Positions 18,800 to 27,659 of a stretch of DNA of 64,000 nucleotides are shown one piece after another (within the stretch, counting starts at the first letter, position 1; each line of letters opens with the position of its first letter). A program made the position numbers and the translations under genes. The notes under the pieces were generated by a model. That model did not search any database. It was not told the origin of the DNA and was given only the letters and a program-made list of their open reading frames with translations. This stretch comes from Variovorax brevis (GTDB lineage: Bacteria; Pseudomonadota; Gammaproteobacteria; Burkholderiales; Burkholderiaceae_C). Location: the NCBI RefSeq assembly GCF_030317105.1, contig NZ_JASZYG010000005.1, positions 620,001 to 684,000 of the forward strand. Reading direction: 5' to 3'.

Positions 18800-19771
18800 A
18801 TGCCCTTTCTCACCTCCATCATCCTCGCGGCTTTTGCCGGCTACATCGGCGCCTGGTACTTCGGTGCCGTTGAAGGCAACTTCTCCCTCCTGCTGTTCCT
18901 GGCCACGGTCGTGACCGGTGTCTACTGGCTGGCAGAGCGCTTCTATTTCCTGCCGCGTCGTCGGCGTGCGGCCGAGTCGCTCGACTCGTCTTTGGCGCAG
19001 CGCAAGGAAGAACTCGCAAAGCAGGGCATCACGCAAGTGGACCGCGTGGACACCAAAGCGCGCGAGCGCCTGCTCATGCAGCCGTGGTGGCTCGACTGGA
19101 CCGCAGGCCTTTTCCCCGTGATCCTGGCCGTGTTCCTGTTGCGCTCCTTCCTCTTCGAGCCCTTCAAGATTCCCTCGGGCTCGATGATGCCGACGCTGCT
19201 CACGGGCGACCTGATCCTGGTCAACAAGTTCACCTACGGCCTGCGCCTGCCGGTCATCAACACCAAGCTCACGGACGGCACGCCGCCTGCGGCCGGTGAC
19301 GTGATGGTGTTCCGCTATCCGCCCAAGCCCAGCATGGACTACATCAAGCGTGTGGTCGGCGTGCCGGGCGACGAGGTGGCGTACCTCAACAAGAAGCTCA
19401 CCGTCAACGGCAAGCCCGTCAACAAGACGGCCGTGCCCGACTACTTCGACGAGGAGACGATGCGCTACCTCAAGCAGTACGACGAAACCCTGGGCACCAA
19501 GGAACACAAACTTCTTAATGACGACACGCGCCGTGCTGGTTTGTCCGAGGTCGAGATCATGTCGTTCCCAAATCGTGACAATTGCCGTTACAGTGTTGAA
19601 GGCGTGGTCTGCAAGGTGCCCGCGGGTCACTACTTCATGATGGGTGACAACCGCGACAACTCGCTGGACTCACGCTATTGGGGGTTCGTTCCAGATCAGA
19701 ACATCGTCGGCAAGGCGTTTTTCATCTGGATGAACTTCGGCAATTTCAAACGGATCGGTCCGTTCCAATAA
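18800..19771 (+). CDS. lepB: Signal peptidase I
   Basis: 323 residues. There are two hydrophobic stretches at the N-terminus (about 4-24 and 28-46) and another near 101-117, then the S26 domain with the nucleophile Ser128 (IPSGSMMPTL), Lys183 (DYIKRVVGVPGD) and GDNRDNSLDSRYWG. It cleaves leader peptides of exported proteins at the periplasmic face. It lies directly after lepA, the conserved lepA-lepB order. Confidence 0.96.
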   Translation: MPFLTSIILAAFAGYIGAWYFGAVEGNFSLLLFLATVVTGVYWLAERFYFLPRRRRAAESLDSSLAQRKEELAKQGITQVDRVDTKARERLLMQPWWLDWTAGLFPVILAVFLLRSFLFEPFKIPSGSMMPTLLTGDLILVNKFTYGLRLPVINTKLTDGTPPAAGDVMVFRYPPKPSMDYIKRVVGVPGDEVAYLNKKLTVNGKPVNKTAVPDYFDEETMRYLKQYDETLGTKEHKLLNDDTRRAGLSEVEIMSFPNRDNCRYSVEGVVCKVPAGHYFMMGDNRDNSLDSRYWGFVPDQNIVGKAFFIWMNFGNFKRIGPFQ

Positions 19772-19802
19772 GCGTTATCAAAAGACGAGGGGCAGCAGGC
19801 AC

Positions 19803-20165
19803 ATGAGGGTAAATCGGTCGACTTTTGCATCGAGGCAGCGTGGCATTTCGTTCATCGGTTTGTTGTTCGTGGCGGTGGTTCTGGCTTGCGTCGGCGTTGT
19901 CGTCGCGCAGGTCATTCCGACGCTGATCGAATACCAGGCGATCGACAAGGCCGCCAACAAGGCCAAGGAGGGCAGCACGGTGCCTGAAGTGCGAGCCATC
20001 TTCGATCGGGCACAGGCCATCGACGATTTCCATTCGGTAAGCGGCAAGGACCTCGACGTGCAGAAGGTCGGCGACAAGGTTGTCGTCTCGTACGCGTACG
20101 AACGCCAGATCCACCTCTTTGGCCCGGCCTACCTGCTGCTGAAATACCAGGGTCAGTCGCGCTGA
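19803..20165 (+). CDS. DUF4845 membrane protein
   Basis: 120 residues with one N-terminal membrane helix (about 15-37) and a small periplasmic domain. The start RQRGISFIGLLFV, with Gly before a hydrophobic helix, resembles type IV prepilin-like N-termini. The usual Glu at +5 of the mature pilin is not present (ISFIG), so this may be only superficial. The family is conserved between lepB and rnc in betaproteobacteria; function is unknown. Confidence 0.85.
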   Translation: MRVNRSTFASRQRGISFIGLLFVAVVLACVGVVVAQVIPTLIEYQAIDKAANKAKEGSTVPEVRAIFDRAQAIDDFHSVSGKDLDVQKVGDKVVVSYAYERQIHLFGPAYLLLKYQGQSR

Positions 20166-20188
20166 GCGATCAGCGTGGGAATCGGGCT

Positions 20189-20884
20189 GTGTCTGAAAGC
20201 GGAACTGCTGCGCTGCAAGCGCGTCTTCAACACAGCTTCGCGGATGCGCACCTTCTACAGCGCGCGCTGACGCACCGCAGCTTCGCGGCCGACCACAACG
20301 AGCGCCTGGAATTCCTGGGCGACTCGGTGCTGAACTTGGCCGTGTCGCATCTGTTGTACCGGCGTCTCTCGGAAATGCCCGAAGGCGACCTGTCGCGCGT
20401 GCGGGCCAACCTGGTCAAGCAGGACACCTTGCATCAGCTGGCGCTGAAGCTGCAACTGTCGCCGCTGTTGCGCCTGGGTGAAGGGGAGGCCCGTTCGGGT
20501 GGCCCCAACCGCCCGTCGATCCTGGCGGATGCGCTGGAGGCCGTCATCGGCGCCGTGTATCTGGACGCCGGTTATGCGGCCGCCGAGGCTTTGGTGCACC
20601 GACTTTTCGAGTCGGTCGAGATCAATCCGCGCATGGAAGCGGTCGCAAAAGACCCGAAGACCGAATTGCAGGAATGGCTTCAGGGTCACAAAATGAAGCT
20701 GCCGATCTACCGCGTGGCGGCCACCCTCGGCGCCGCGCACAAACAGACTTTCAATGTCGAATGCGAAGTGGCCGAATTCGGGCTGAGCGAGCGCGGCATT
20801 GGGGGATCGCGACGGGCTGGTGAGCAGGCTGCGGCCGCAGCCATGCTGATCCGGCTCAAAGCGCGAAATCAGGGAAAGAAATGA
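20189..20884 (+). CDS. rnc: Ribonuclease III
   Basis: 231 residues starting at GTG. It has the RNase III signature ERLEFLGDSVLNL, with the metal-binding residues around Glu41 and Asp45, DALEAVIGAVYLDAG, and a C-terminal double-stranded RNA-binding domain (DPKTELQEWLQGHKMKLP, ending GGSRRAGEQAAAAAML). It cleaves double-stranded RNA in rRNA processing and mRNA control. It overlaps era by four bases (ATGA). Confidence 0.97.
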   Translation: MSESGTAALQARLQHSFADAHLLQRALTHRSFAADHNERLEFLGDSVLNLAVSHLLYRRLSEMPEGDLSRVRANLVKQDTLHQLALKLQLSPLLRLGEGEARSGGPNRPSILADALEAVIGAVYLDAGYAAAEALVHRLFESVEINPRMEAVAKDPKTELQEWLQGHKMKLPIYRVAATLGAAHKQTFNVECEVAEFGLSERGIGGSRRAGEQAAAAAMLIRLKARNQGKK

Positions 20885-21891
20885 ACAACGACGCCGACAC
20901 CACGCATCCCATTCCGGAGATGCCCCCCATGCCCGGCGCGCGCCCCGGGGCTTCCGCGTCCGGAGAACCCGTGCCCGGCCGCCGCTGCGGCCTCGTCGCG
21001 ATCGTCGGCAAGCCCAACGTCGGCAAGTCGACACTGCTCAACGCACTGGTCGGCCAGAAGATCAGCATCACCTCGCGCAAGGCGCAGACCACGCGCCACC
21101 GCATCACCGGCATGCGCACCGTCGCGCAGCCGGATGGCACCGGAACGCAGTTCGTCTTCGTCGACACGCCCGGTTTCCAGACACGCCATGCCAATGCGCT
21201 CAATCGTTCGCTGAACAAGACCGTGCTCGGCGCGGTGGCCGACGTCGACCTGATCCTGTTCGTGGTGGAGGCGGGCAGCTTCACGCCGGCCGATGCCAAG
21301 GTGCTGGGCCTGCTGGGCAAGGACATTCCGACGCTGCTCATCGCCAACAAGCTGGACAACGTGCATCGCCGCGGCGACATCGCACCCTGGCTGGCGACCA
21401 TGAACAAGGAGCACGCGTTCACCGAGTTCGTGCCCATGTCGGCCAAGAACGCCAAGGACATCGAGCGCCTGCTCGGCATCTGCGAGAAGTACCTGCCCGA
21501 GCAGGACTGGTGGTACGCCGAAGACGAACTCACCGACCGCAGCGAGAAGTTCCTCGCCAGCGAAACAGTGCGCGAAAAACTCTTTCGCCTGACCGGCGAC
21601 GAACTGCCCTACACCTCGACCGTCATCATCGACAGGTTCGAGGAAGAAGCGCCGAAGAAGAAGGGCCACAAGCGCCTGGTGAAAATCGCCGCCACCATCG
21701 TGGTCGAGCGCGACGGCCACAAGGCCATGGTCATCGGCGACAAGGGCGAGCGCATCAAGCGCATCGGCATGGAAACCCGCGTCGAACTCGAAAAGCTCAT
21801 GGACGCCAAGGTGTTCATCGAGCTGTGGGTCAAGGTCCGCTCGGGCTGGGCGGACGACGAGGCACGCGTCAAGTCTTTCGGATACGAGTAA
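20881..21891 (+). CDS. era: GTPase Era, 16S rRNA-binding
   Basis: 336 residues. About 35 residues of low-complexity Pro/Ala-rich N-terminus, longer than in E. coli, precede the P-loop GKPNVGKS (43-50). DTPGFQ (G3), NKLD (G4) and a C-terminal KH domain (GDKGERIKRIGMETRVELEK) follow. It is essential for 30S maturation. Coupled to rnc upstream; recO begins 25 bp downstream. Confidence 0.97.
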   Translation: MNNDADTTHPIPEMPPMPGARPGASASGEPVPGRRCGLVAIVGKPNVGKSTLLNALVGQKISITSRKAQTTRHRITGMRTVAQPDGTGTQFVFVDTPGFQTRHANALNRSLNKTVLGAVADVDLILFVVEAGSFTPADAKVLGLLGKDIPTLLIANKLDNVHRRGDIAPWLATMNKEHAFTEFVPMSAKNAKDIERLLGICEKYLPEQDWWYAEDELTDRSEKFLASETVREKLFRLTGDELPYTSTVIIDRFEEEAPKKKGHKRLVKIAATIVVERDGHKAMVIGDKGERIKRIGMETRVELEKLMDAKVFIELWVKVRSGWADDEARVKSFGYE

Positions 21892-21916
21892 GGATGCGGC
21901 CCCAGCGGGCTTTGAT

Positions 21917-22687
21917 GTGGCCACTCATCGCGTTTCCCACGAGCCAGCCTACGTATTGCATCGCTACGACTGGAGCGAATCCAGCCTGATCCTGGAGACC
22001 TTCACGCGGCACCACGGGCGCATTGCGCTGGTCGCCAAGGGCGCCAAGCGGCCCAGTTCCAACTTCAGGCCCGTGCTGCTGCCGCTGCAGCCCTTGCAGC
22101 TCAACTACGGCGGCGACGCCGAGATCCGAACGCTGAAGGGCGCCGAATGGATGGGCGGCCACGTGATGCCCACGGGTGACGCGCTGCTTTCGGGCTACTA
22201 CCTCAACGAACTGCTCATGCGCCTGCTGGCGCGCGACGACCCGCATCAGGCGCTGTTCGACGCCTACGCCGGCGCCGTGGAGGTGCTGGCCACCGACCAC
22301 GCCAGCGCGCAGAGCGCCGCCCAGACCGGTGCGCTGCGGGCTTTCGAGCTGATCCTGCTGCGCGAGATCGGCCTGCTGCCCAGCCTCGACGCCCAGACGT
22401 CGACACTGGCGCCGCTGCAGCCTGACGCCGCCTACGCGCTGGTGCCGGAGGCGGGACTGCGCGAGGCGGCCGACGACGAGACTTCACTGGCGGGCCACGA
22501 GTGGCTGGCGCTGCAAGCGGCGCTGGACGACCGGGCGCCGTTCACAACCACGCTGCGCAGCATCGCCACCATGAATCCCGGCGGAAACAGCGCCTTGCGC
22601 AACCAACTGCGGGTTCTGCTCAACTACCATTGCGGCGTATCCACCCTGCGCACGCGGCAGATGATGCGAGATCTGCAAGCCCTATGA
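21917..22687 (+). CDS. recO: DNA repair protein RecO
   Basis: 256 residues. The N-terminal OB-fold begins ATHRVSHEPAYVLHRYDWSE, followed by LVAKGAKRPSS. It acts with RecR to load RecA on SSB-coated DNA in the RecFOR pathway. The start is GTG at 21917; no ATG is in frame upstream. It overlaps pdxJ by four bases (ATGA). The rnc-era-recO-pdxJ-acpS order is conserved among proteobacteria. Confidence 0.95.
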   Translation: MATHRVSHEPAYVLHRYDWSESSLILETFTRHHGRIALVAKGAKRPSSNFRPVLLPLQPLQLNYGGDAEIRTLKGAEWMGGHVMPTGDALLSGYYLNELLMRLLARDDPHQALFDAYAGAVEVLATDHASAQSAAQTGALRAFELILLREIGLLPSLDAQTSTLAPLQPDAAYALVPEAGLREAADDETSLAGHEWLALQAALDDRAPFTTTLRSIATMNPGGNSALRNQLRVLLNYHCGVSTLRTRQMMRDLQAL

Positions 22688-23475
22688 GCACGTCACCCTC
22701 GACCACCCCTTCCTCCGGATCGCCAGCGGGCCACGGCACCGCCCTGTCCGTCAACCTCAACAAAGTGGCGCTGGTGCGCAACACGCGTCATCTGGGCATA
22801 CCCAGCGTGCTGTTCGCGGCGGCCGTGTGCCTGGACGCGGGCGCCCGCGGCATCACCGTGCATCCACGGCCTGATGAGCGCCACATCCGCGGGCAGGACG
22901 TGCACGACCTGTCGGCGCTCCTGGCCAAGGACTGGCCGCGGGCCGAATTCAACATCGAAGGCAACCCGTTCCACAACCTCATGGATTTCCTGCGCGAGTT
23001 GCGTCCGCACCAAGCGACCTTCGTGCCCGATTCCGAGGGCCAGTTCACCAGCGACCACGGCTGGACCTTTCCTGAAGACGCCGAGCGGCTGCGCCCGGTC
23101 ATCGCCGAAGCCAAGTCGCTCGGCGTCCGCGTGAGCCTGTTCATGGACCCGGACCCCAGCATGATGGCCGCTGCCAAGGCCGTGGGCGCCAACCGCGTGG
23201 AGCTCTACACCGAGGGCTACGCAGCGTCTCGCGGCACCTCGAAGGCGGACGCCGTGCTGCAGCTCTATGTCGAGTCCGCTTTGGCCGCACAGGCCGCCGG
23301 GCTGGAGGTCAACGCCGGCCACGACCTCAACCGCGACAACCTCACCGAATTCCTGCGGGCCACGCGCATCGTGCGCGAGGTGTCCATCGGCCACGCCTTC
23401 GTTGCCGACGCGCTGGAGCTGGGCTACGCCGCCACGACGCGCGACTACCTGCGCTGCATCAGCGAGGCGCAGTGA
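22684..23475 (+). CDS. pdxJ: Pyridoxine 5'-phosphate synthase
   Basis: 263 residues. LSVNLNKVALVRNTR, TVHPRPDERHIR and NIEGNP are family landmarks, and EVNAGHDLNRDNL lies near the C-terminus. It joins 1-deoxyxylulose 5-phosphate and amino-hydroxyacetone phosphate to form pyridoxine 5'-phosphate. A short Ser/Pro-rich N-terminal extension (about 18 residues) precedes the usual start. The stop overlaps the acpS start (GTGA). Confidence 0.97.
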   Translation: MSTSPSTTPSSGSPAGHGTALSVNLNKVALVRNTRHLGIPSVLFAAAVCLDAGARGITVHPRPDERHIRGQDVHDLSALLAKDWPRAEFNIEGNPFHNLMDFLRELRPHQATFVPDSEGQFTSDHGWTFPEDAERLRPVIAEAKSLGVRVSLFMDPDPSMMAAAKAVGANRVELYTEGYAASRGTSKADAVLQLYVESALAAQAAGLEVNAGHDLNRDNLTEFLRATRIVREVSIGHAFVADALELGYAATTRDYLRCISEAQ

Positions 23476-23867
23476 TCTACGGCATCGGCACCGACATCTG
23501 CGACATCCGCCGCATTGCGGCCACGCTGGAGCGGCAGGGCGAGCGCTTCGCGAGCAAGGTGTTGAGCGATGCCGAGTTCGCCGTGTGGAAGGCGCGCAGC
23601 GCGCGTTGGCCCAAGCGCGGCACCCGCTACCTCGCCACCCGCTTTTCCGCCAAGGAAGCCTTCAGCAAGGCGATCGGCACGGGCATGATCACGCCGATGA
23701 GCTGGCGCCTGTGCGAGATTGCCAATGAGAAAAGCGGAAAGCCGGTGATCGTGCTGCATGGCCGCCTGAAGGACTGGTTCGAGGCCGAGGGCCTCAGCGC
23801 CCATGTCACCGTGACCGACGAAAGCGACTACGCCGCGAGCTTCGTCGTGGTCGAACGAAAAGAATGA
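23472..23867 (+). CDS. acpS: Holo-ACP synthase
   Basis: 131 residues starting at GTG. IYGIGTDICDIRRI holds the Mg-binding Asp, and TRFSAKEAFSKAIGTG holds the second metal ligand Glu. It transfers phosphopantetheine from CoA to AcpP (encoded at 10475). It is coupled by overlaps on both sides to pdxJ and nagZ. Confidence 0.96.
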   Translation: MIYGIGTDICDIRRIAATLERQGERFASKVLSDAEFAVWKARSARWPKRGTRYLATRFSAKEAFSKAIGTGMITPMSWRLCEIANEKSGKPVIVLHGRLKDWFEAEGLSAHVTVTDESDYAASFVVVERKE

Positions 23868-24937
23868 AGCAAGACATCGTGCACGCCCCGCTCGTCATCG
23901 ACGTTGCGGGCACCGAACTCACCCCGGCGGACCGCCGGCGCCTGGCCGACCCGCACGTCGGCGGCGTCATTCACTTTGCGCGCAATTGGCAAGACCGCGC
24001 GCAGATGACGGCGCTCAACCGCGAGATCAAGTCGCTGCGTCCGGACCTGCTGATCTGTGTGGACCACGAGGGCGGCCGGGTGCAACGCTTTCGCACTGAC
24101 GGCATCACCCGCTTGCCCTCGATGGGATCGCTCGGCCAACTCTGGATGCGTGATCCGATGCGCGCCACGCAAGTGGCGACGAATGCCGGCTTCGTGCTGG
24201 CCAGCGAGTTGCGCGCCTGCGGCGTGGACTTCAGTTTCGCGCCGGTGCTGGACCTCGACCATGGCGGAAGCAGCGTGATCGGCGACCGGAGTTTTCATCG
24301 CGATCCGCGCGTGGTCGCATTGCTGGCCAAGAGCGTGATGCACGGCATGCTGCAGGGCGGCATGGCCAATTGCGGCAAGCACTTTCCCGGCCACGGCTTC
24401 GTCAAGGCCGACTCGCACGTGACCATTCCTATCGACAAGCGCAGCCTGAACGCCATCCTCGCCGACGATGCGCGGCCTTTCGAATGGCTGACCGGAACGC
24501 TCGCGGCCGTCATGCCGGCCCATGTGATCTATTCCAAAGTCGATGCGCGGCCGGCCGGCTTTTCCGACCGGTGGCTGCGTGAGATCCTGCGTACACGGCT
24601 GGGCTTTGACGGGGCCATATTCAGCGACGACCTGAGCATGGAGGCCGGTCGCTACATCGACGGGCAGTTGCTCAGCTACGCCGATGCCGCACTGGCGGCC
24701 CTGAAGGCCGGATGCGACCTGCCCATGCTGTGCAACCAGAGCATCGGCGAAGGCCGCCCGCTCGACGAACTGCTCGAAGGTTTCGGCGCCGCTGCCCGCG
24801 ATGGGCGGTGGACGCCAGACCCCGCCAGCGAGCGCCGCCGCCGCGCCCTGATGCCCGACACGCCCGCGCCGTCGTGGGACGCATTGATCGACTCTCGCCG
24901 CTACCATGACGCGGTGCGAACGCTGACCGCATCCTGA
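23864..24937 (+). CDS. nagZ: Beta-N-acetylhexosaminidase NagZ (GH3)
   Basis: 357 residues. CVDHEGGRVQRF, the GH3 loop GKHFPGHG (Lys172, His173, His176) and the nucleophile segment SDDLSME (Asp255) are all present. It is a cytosolic enzyme that removes GlcNAc from anhydro-muropeptides in cell-wall recycling, and so can influence AmpC-type beta-lactamase induction where AmpR exists. No signal peptide. It is the last gene of the overlapping lepA-nagZ run. Confidence 0.95.
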   Translation: MKQDIVHAPLVIDVAGTELTPADRRRLADPHVGGVIHFARNWQDRAQMTALNREIKSLRPDLLICVDHEGGRVQRFRTDGITRLPSMGSLGQLWMRDPMRATQVATNAGFVLASELRACGVDFSFAPVLDLDHGGSSVIGDRSFHRDPRVVALLAKSVMHGMLQGGMANCGKHFPGHGFVKADSHVTIPIDKRSLNAILADDARPFEWLTGTLAAVMPAHVIYSKVDARPAGFSDRWLREILRTRLGFDGAIFSDDLSMEAGRYIDGQLLSYADAALAALKAGCDLPMLCNQSIGEGRPLDELLEGFGAAARDGRWTPDPASERRRRALMPDTPAPSWDALIDSRRYHDAVRTLTAS

Positions 24938-24996
24938 GTGCGCACCGCGCGCCTTTGACGCAAAAGGCGCGCGCATCGAACTGCTGAAGGGAAGCC

Positions 24997-26346
24997 ATGC
25001 CGTTGTGCCTGAGTGTTTTCCATCGCATGGACGAAGACGTGCTGCGCAACCACGCGCACTACTGTCGTGTCCACGGCTATCCGCATCAAAGCGTGGAGAG
25101 CGACGGCATCTTTCATCCAGCACTGCGCGACGCGTGGAAATACAGCCGGATGCTTCGCCACCTGCGCGCCTTGCCGGAAGGCGACTGGCTGCTGTGCCTC
25201 GATGCCGACTGCGTGGTGTTCTGGCCCGTGCCGGTCGATGCCATGCTGCAGGCCGGCGAAGTGCTGGCGGTCGAAGGGCCCGTGGTGGGCAACTTTGCCC
25301 AGCGCGTCATGACCGGCATGCTCGTTCTTCGCAACACGGATGCCAACCGGCGCATGCTGCATGACCTCGTGGCCGATGCCAGTCGCGTGATTGCGCTGGA
25401 GGCCGACGAACTGGACGCGTCGTCGCGCCTGCGCGAAGCCGGCGCGCTGCCCTGCAACGCAATGGTGGCCGACACCTATGTGCACATCAGCTGGCGCACC
25501 ACGAACTGGCAAGACGCGCGCATCTTCGTCGTCAACCTCGCGCCCTTGCCGGTGGTGGGGCGGGGCGGCGTGGAAGCGGTCGACATCCTGCATGACCTCA
25601 CGCTCAAGAACCTGCTGGTCCGGCAGGTCAATCGGGGACTGATGCATGGCGAGCGTATCCTGCAGCCGCCCGCCTATCCGCCGCTTTCCGGCGATGCGCT
25701 GTCCAGCTACAACGCGGCATCGCGGATTGCCTTCGTCACACTCTACACCGGGCACGTCGCCACCTATGCGCGCGTGGCGGAGCACAACGTCAAGCGCTAC
25801 TGCGACCGTCACGGGTACGCATTCCACGTCTACCGGTCCGTGCCGGAAGCGCTCGGCCCGCAGGTCAAGGGCAACTGGGCCAAGGCCTGGGTTCTCCAGC
25901 AGCACCTGGCGCAGCACGATTGGGTGATCTGGATCGACGCCGACATGCTTTTCGTCAACCCCGCGCAACGCTTCGACGAACTGCTGTCCGGCCGCGACCT
26001 TCTGTTTGCCAAGGACATCGGCAACTGGCCGGTCAACTCCGGGCTCATGGCGTTTCGCAACACGCCTTCTAATGCGGCCTTGCTCGAAGAGTTGAACCGG
26101 CGCATCCACGAGGTGCCCGACAAGTCCAGCGTGTACGCCAGCATGGGCGACCAGTATTTCGTCAATGCGCTGCTGCGCGAGCAAGGGCTCGATGGCGTGG
26201 ACAACGTGCTGGATTTCGTCTCCGTCAACACGCCGCACTACCTGCGCACGCCCGGCACGCTGCTCATGCACTTCCTCGGGCTGGGTGAGCCGTATCGGTC
26301 GGTCTACATGGCCGACCAGGACTTGGCGTCGCTGCGCGCCGGCTGA
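24997..26346 (+). CDS. Putative two-domain glycosyltransferase (GT34/GMA12-like, two DxD sites)
   Basis: 449 residues in two similar halves. Each half carries a DxD motif after a hydrophobic strand: LLCLDADCVVFWP (69-72) and WVIWIDADMLFVNP (314-317). Each DxD is preceded by a K-x-x-x-L helix and followed by a GLM/GML-x-x-RN segment (MTGMLVLRNT; NSGLMAFRNT). The second half resembles galactosyltransferases of the GMA12/MNN10 type (GDQYFVN near 385, HFLGLG near 425). The first half is more divergent. No signal peptide, so cytosolic, using nucleotide sugars. The acceptor is unknown. Confidence 0.7.
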   Translation: MPLCLSVFHRMDEDVLRNHAHYCRVHGYPHQSVESDGIFHPALRDAWKYSRMLRHLRALPEGDWLLCLDADCVVFWPVPVDAMLQAGEVLAVEGPVVGNFAQRVMTGMLVLRNTDANRRMLHDLVADASRVIALEADELDASSRLREAGALPCNAMVADTYVHISWRTTNWQDARIFVVNLAPLPVVGRGGVEAVDILHDLTLKNLLVRQVNRGLMHGERILQPPAYPPLSGDALSSYNAASRIAFVTLYTGHVATYARVAEHNVKRYCDRHGYAFHVYRSVPEALGPQVKGNWAKAWVLQQHLAQHDWVIWIDADMLFVNPAQRFDELLSGRDLLFAKDIGNWPVNSGLMAFRNTPSNAALLEELNRRIHEVPDKSSVYASMGDQYFVNALLREQGLDGVDNVLDFVSVNTPHYLRTPGTLLMHFLGLGEPYRSVYMADQDLASLRAG

Positions 26347-26377
26347 AAACCGTCAGTTGCGGTAAAGCGCAAAAGGC

Positions 26378-27544
26378 CTATCGCGTCAGCGTCAGCGATT
26401 CCTGCGGCGAGCTGAGCAGCGACACGCGGCTCGAATTGAGGATTGTGTAGGGGGCTCCGCCCGGCGCGTTGTCCAGGTACAGGCCGCTTCCGCGCACCGT
26501 GCCTGTCGCCAGGCGGCCGGAGTTCCAGGCCAGTTCATAGCGATCGTTGCCCAGCGCGCGAACCGTGCAGGTGCCGCGGTGAGCTCCGTTGGGCGCCTTG
26601 ACCGTGTAGACGCCTTCGGTGACCACGAAGGGCTTGCTCTTGCCGCTGGTATCTGGCAACGGGGGCAGGCCGGCCGCGGCGCGCTCCATCTGGCTGCGCA
26701 GCCTTGCCGCGTACTTGGCGCTGTCGGCATGGCCCTTCGAGGCCGCCTGATCGAGCAGGCGCAATGCTTCGTCCGGATTGGCCACGAGCGGTGGCGGACG
26801 GGACTGCGCGTCGTACGACGGAGAATAGAGCGCGCCAAGCTGGTAGAGGCACTCCGGCTCCCCTCGCGCGGCGCAGGCCTGCAGCAGTTCCAGACCCATG
26901 CGCCGATCCATGGCGCTGGTCGAGCTGCCGAGACAATGGCGCGCCAATTCCCGCGTCGACACGACATCGCCTTGCCTGGCGCCCTGGTAGAACAATGGGC
27001 AGGCGTCGTTGCGCCCCACTTCGGTGGGCAGGCCCGTCTTGCCGTACATCAGCTTCATGCCCCATTCGCCGTAGGCGTTTGCGTCACCCGCTTTCATGCG
27101 CGCAATGATCTGCTCGGCTTCCTGGCGTTCCTGTGCTGCGTCGCGGTCGGCGATCACCTTGGCGCAGAACGATTCGAGGCCCATCAGCTTCTCGATGGGA
27201 GCCATGGCCGGGCTGAAGCTTTTCTGGGCTTCGATCGTGCCGCACAGGAGTTGGTCATGTCTGCGGTTGCTGGCTTCGAGGTCGTTCAACGCAGCGACCA
27301 GACGGTCGCGGTCGGCACAGTTTCCGCACGCCTGGATCTGCTGCCTGAGTGAACGGCCTTGTTCCTCGCGCCAGCGCATGTACCGCACATGGTCCTCGGC
27401 GTGCCTGTTGATGTCATCGATGTTCTTGCTGAGCTGCTGGTTGAGCTCGAAGGCCCACAGTTCCGATTTCTTCACGAAGACGATTTCGGACTGCGCGGAC
27501 AAGGCGGTCCAGAGCAGCAAGCAAAGCAAGGTGGCTTTCCACAT
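26378..27544 (-). CDS. Secreted Sel1-repeat protein
   Basis: 388 residues with a signal peptide (MWKATLLCLLLWTALSAQS). A helical, possibly coiled region with paired Cys (CGNCADRDR) follows. Several Sel1/TPR-like repeats occur at about residues 150-290 (AYGEWGMKLMYGKTG, CLYQLGALYSP, EALRLLDQAASKGHADSAKYAARL-type units). A beta-rich C-terminal domain is rich in Gly and Arg. It is probably a periplasmic scaffold or adaptor; no partner is known. It is convergent with the glycosyltransferase gene. Confidence 0.8.
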   Translation of the reverse strand: MWKATLLCLLLWTALSAQSEIVFVKKSELWAFELNQQLSKNIDDINRHAEDHVRYMRWREEQGRSLRQQIQACGNCADRDRLVAALNDLEASNRRHDQLLCGTIEAQKSFSPAMAPIEKLMGLESFCAKVIADRDAAQERQEAEQIIARMKAGDANAYGEWGMKLMYGKTGLPTEVGRNDACPLFYQGARQGDVVSTRELARHCLGSSTSAMDRRMGLELLQACAARGEPECLYQLGALYSPSYDAQSRPPPLVANPDEALRLLDQAASKGHADSAKYAARLRSQMERAAAGLPPLPDTSGKSKPFVVTEGVYTVKAPNGAHRGTCTVRALGNDRYELAWNSGRLATGTVRGSGLYLDNAPGGAPYTILNSSRVSLLSSPQESLTLTR

Positions 27545-27659
27545 GGCGGTCTCCTGGCGGGCGGAAAAACGCTGGGCGAGCGATAGCAGGTTCGATGCAG
27601 GAACGGGTTGAATTTAATCGACTCTTGCGGAGTTGACGTCCTCCATGCGGGGGGTGGCG

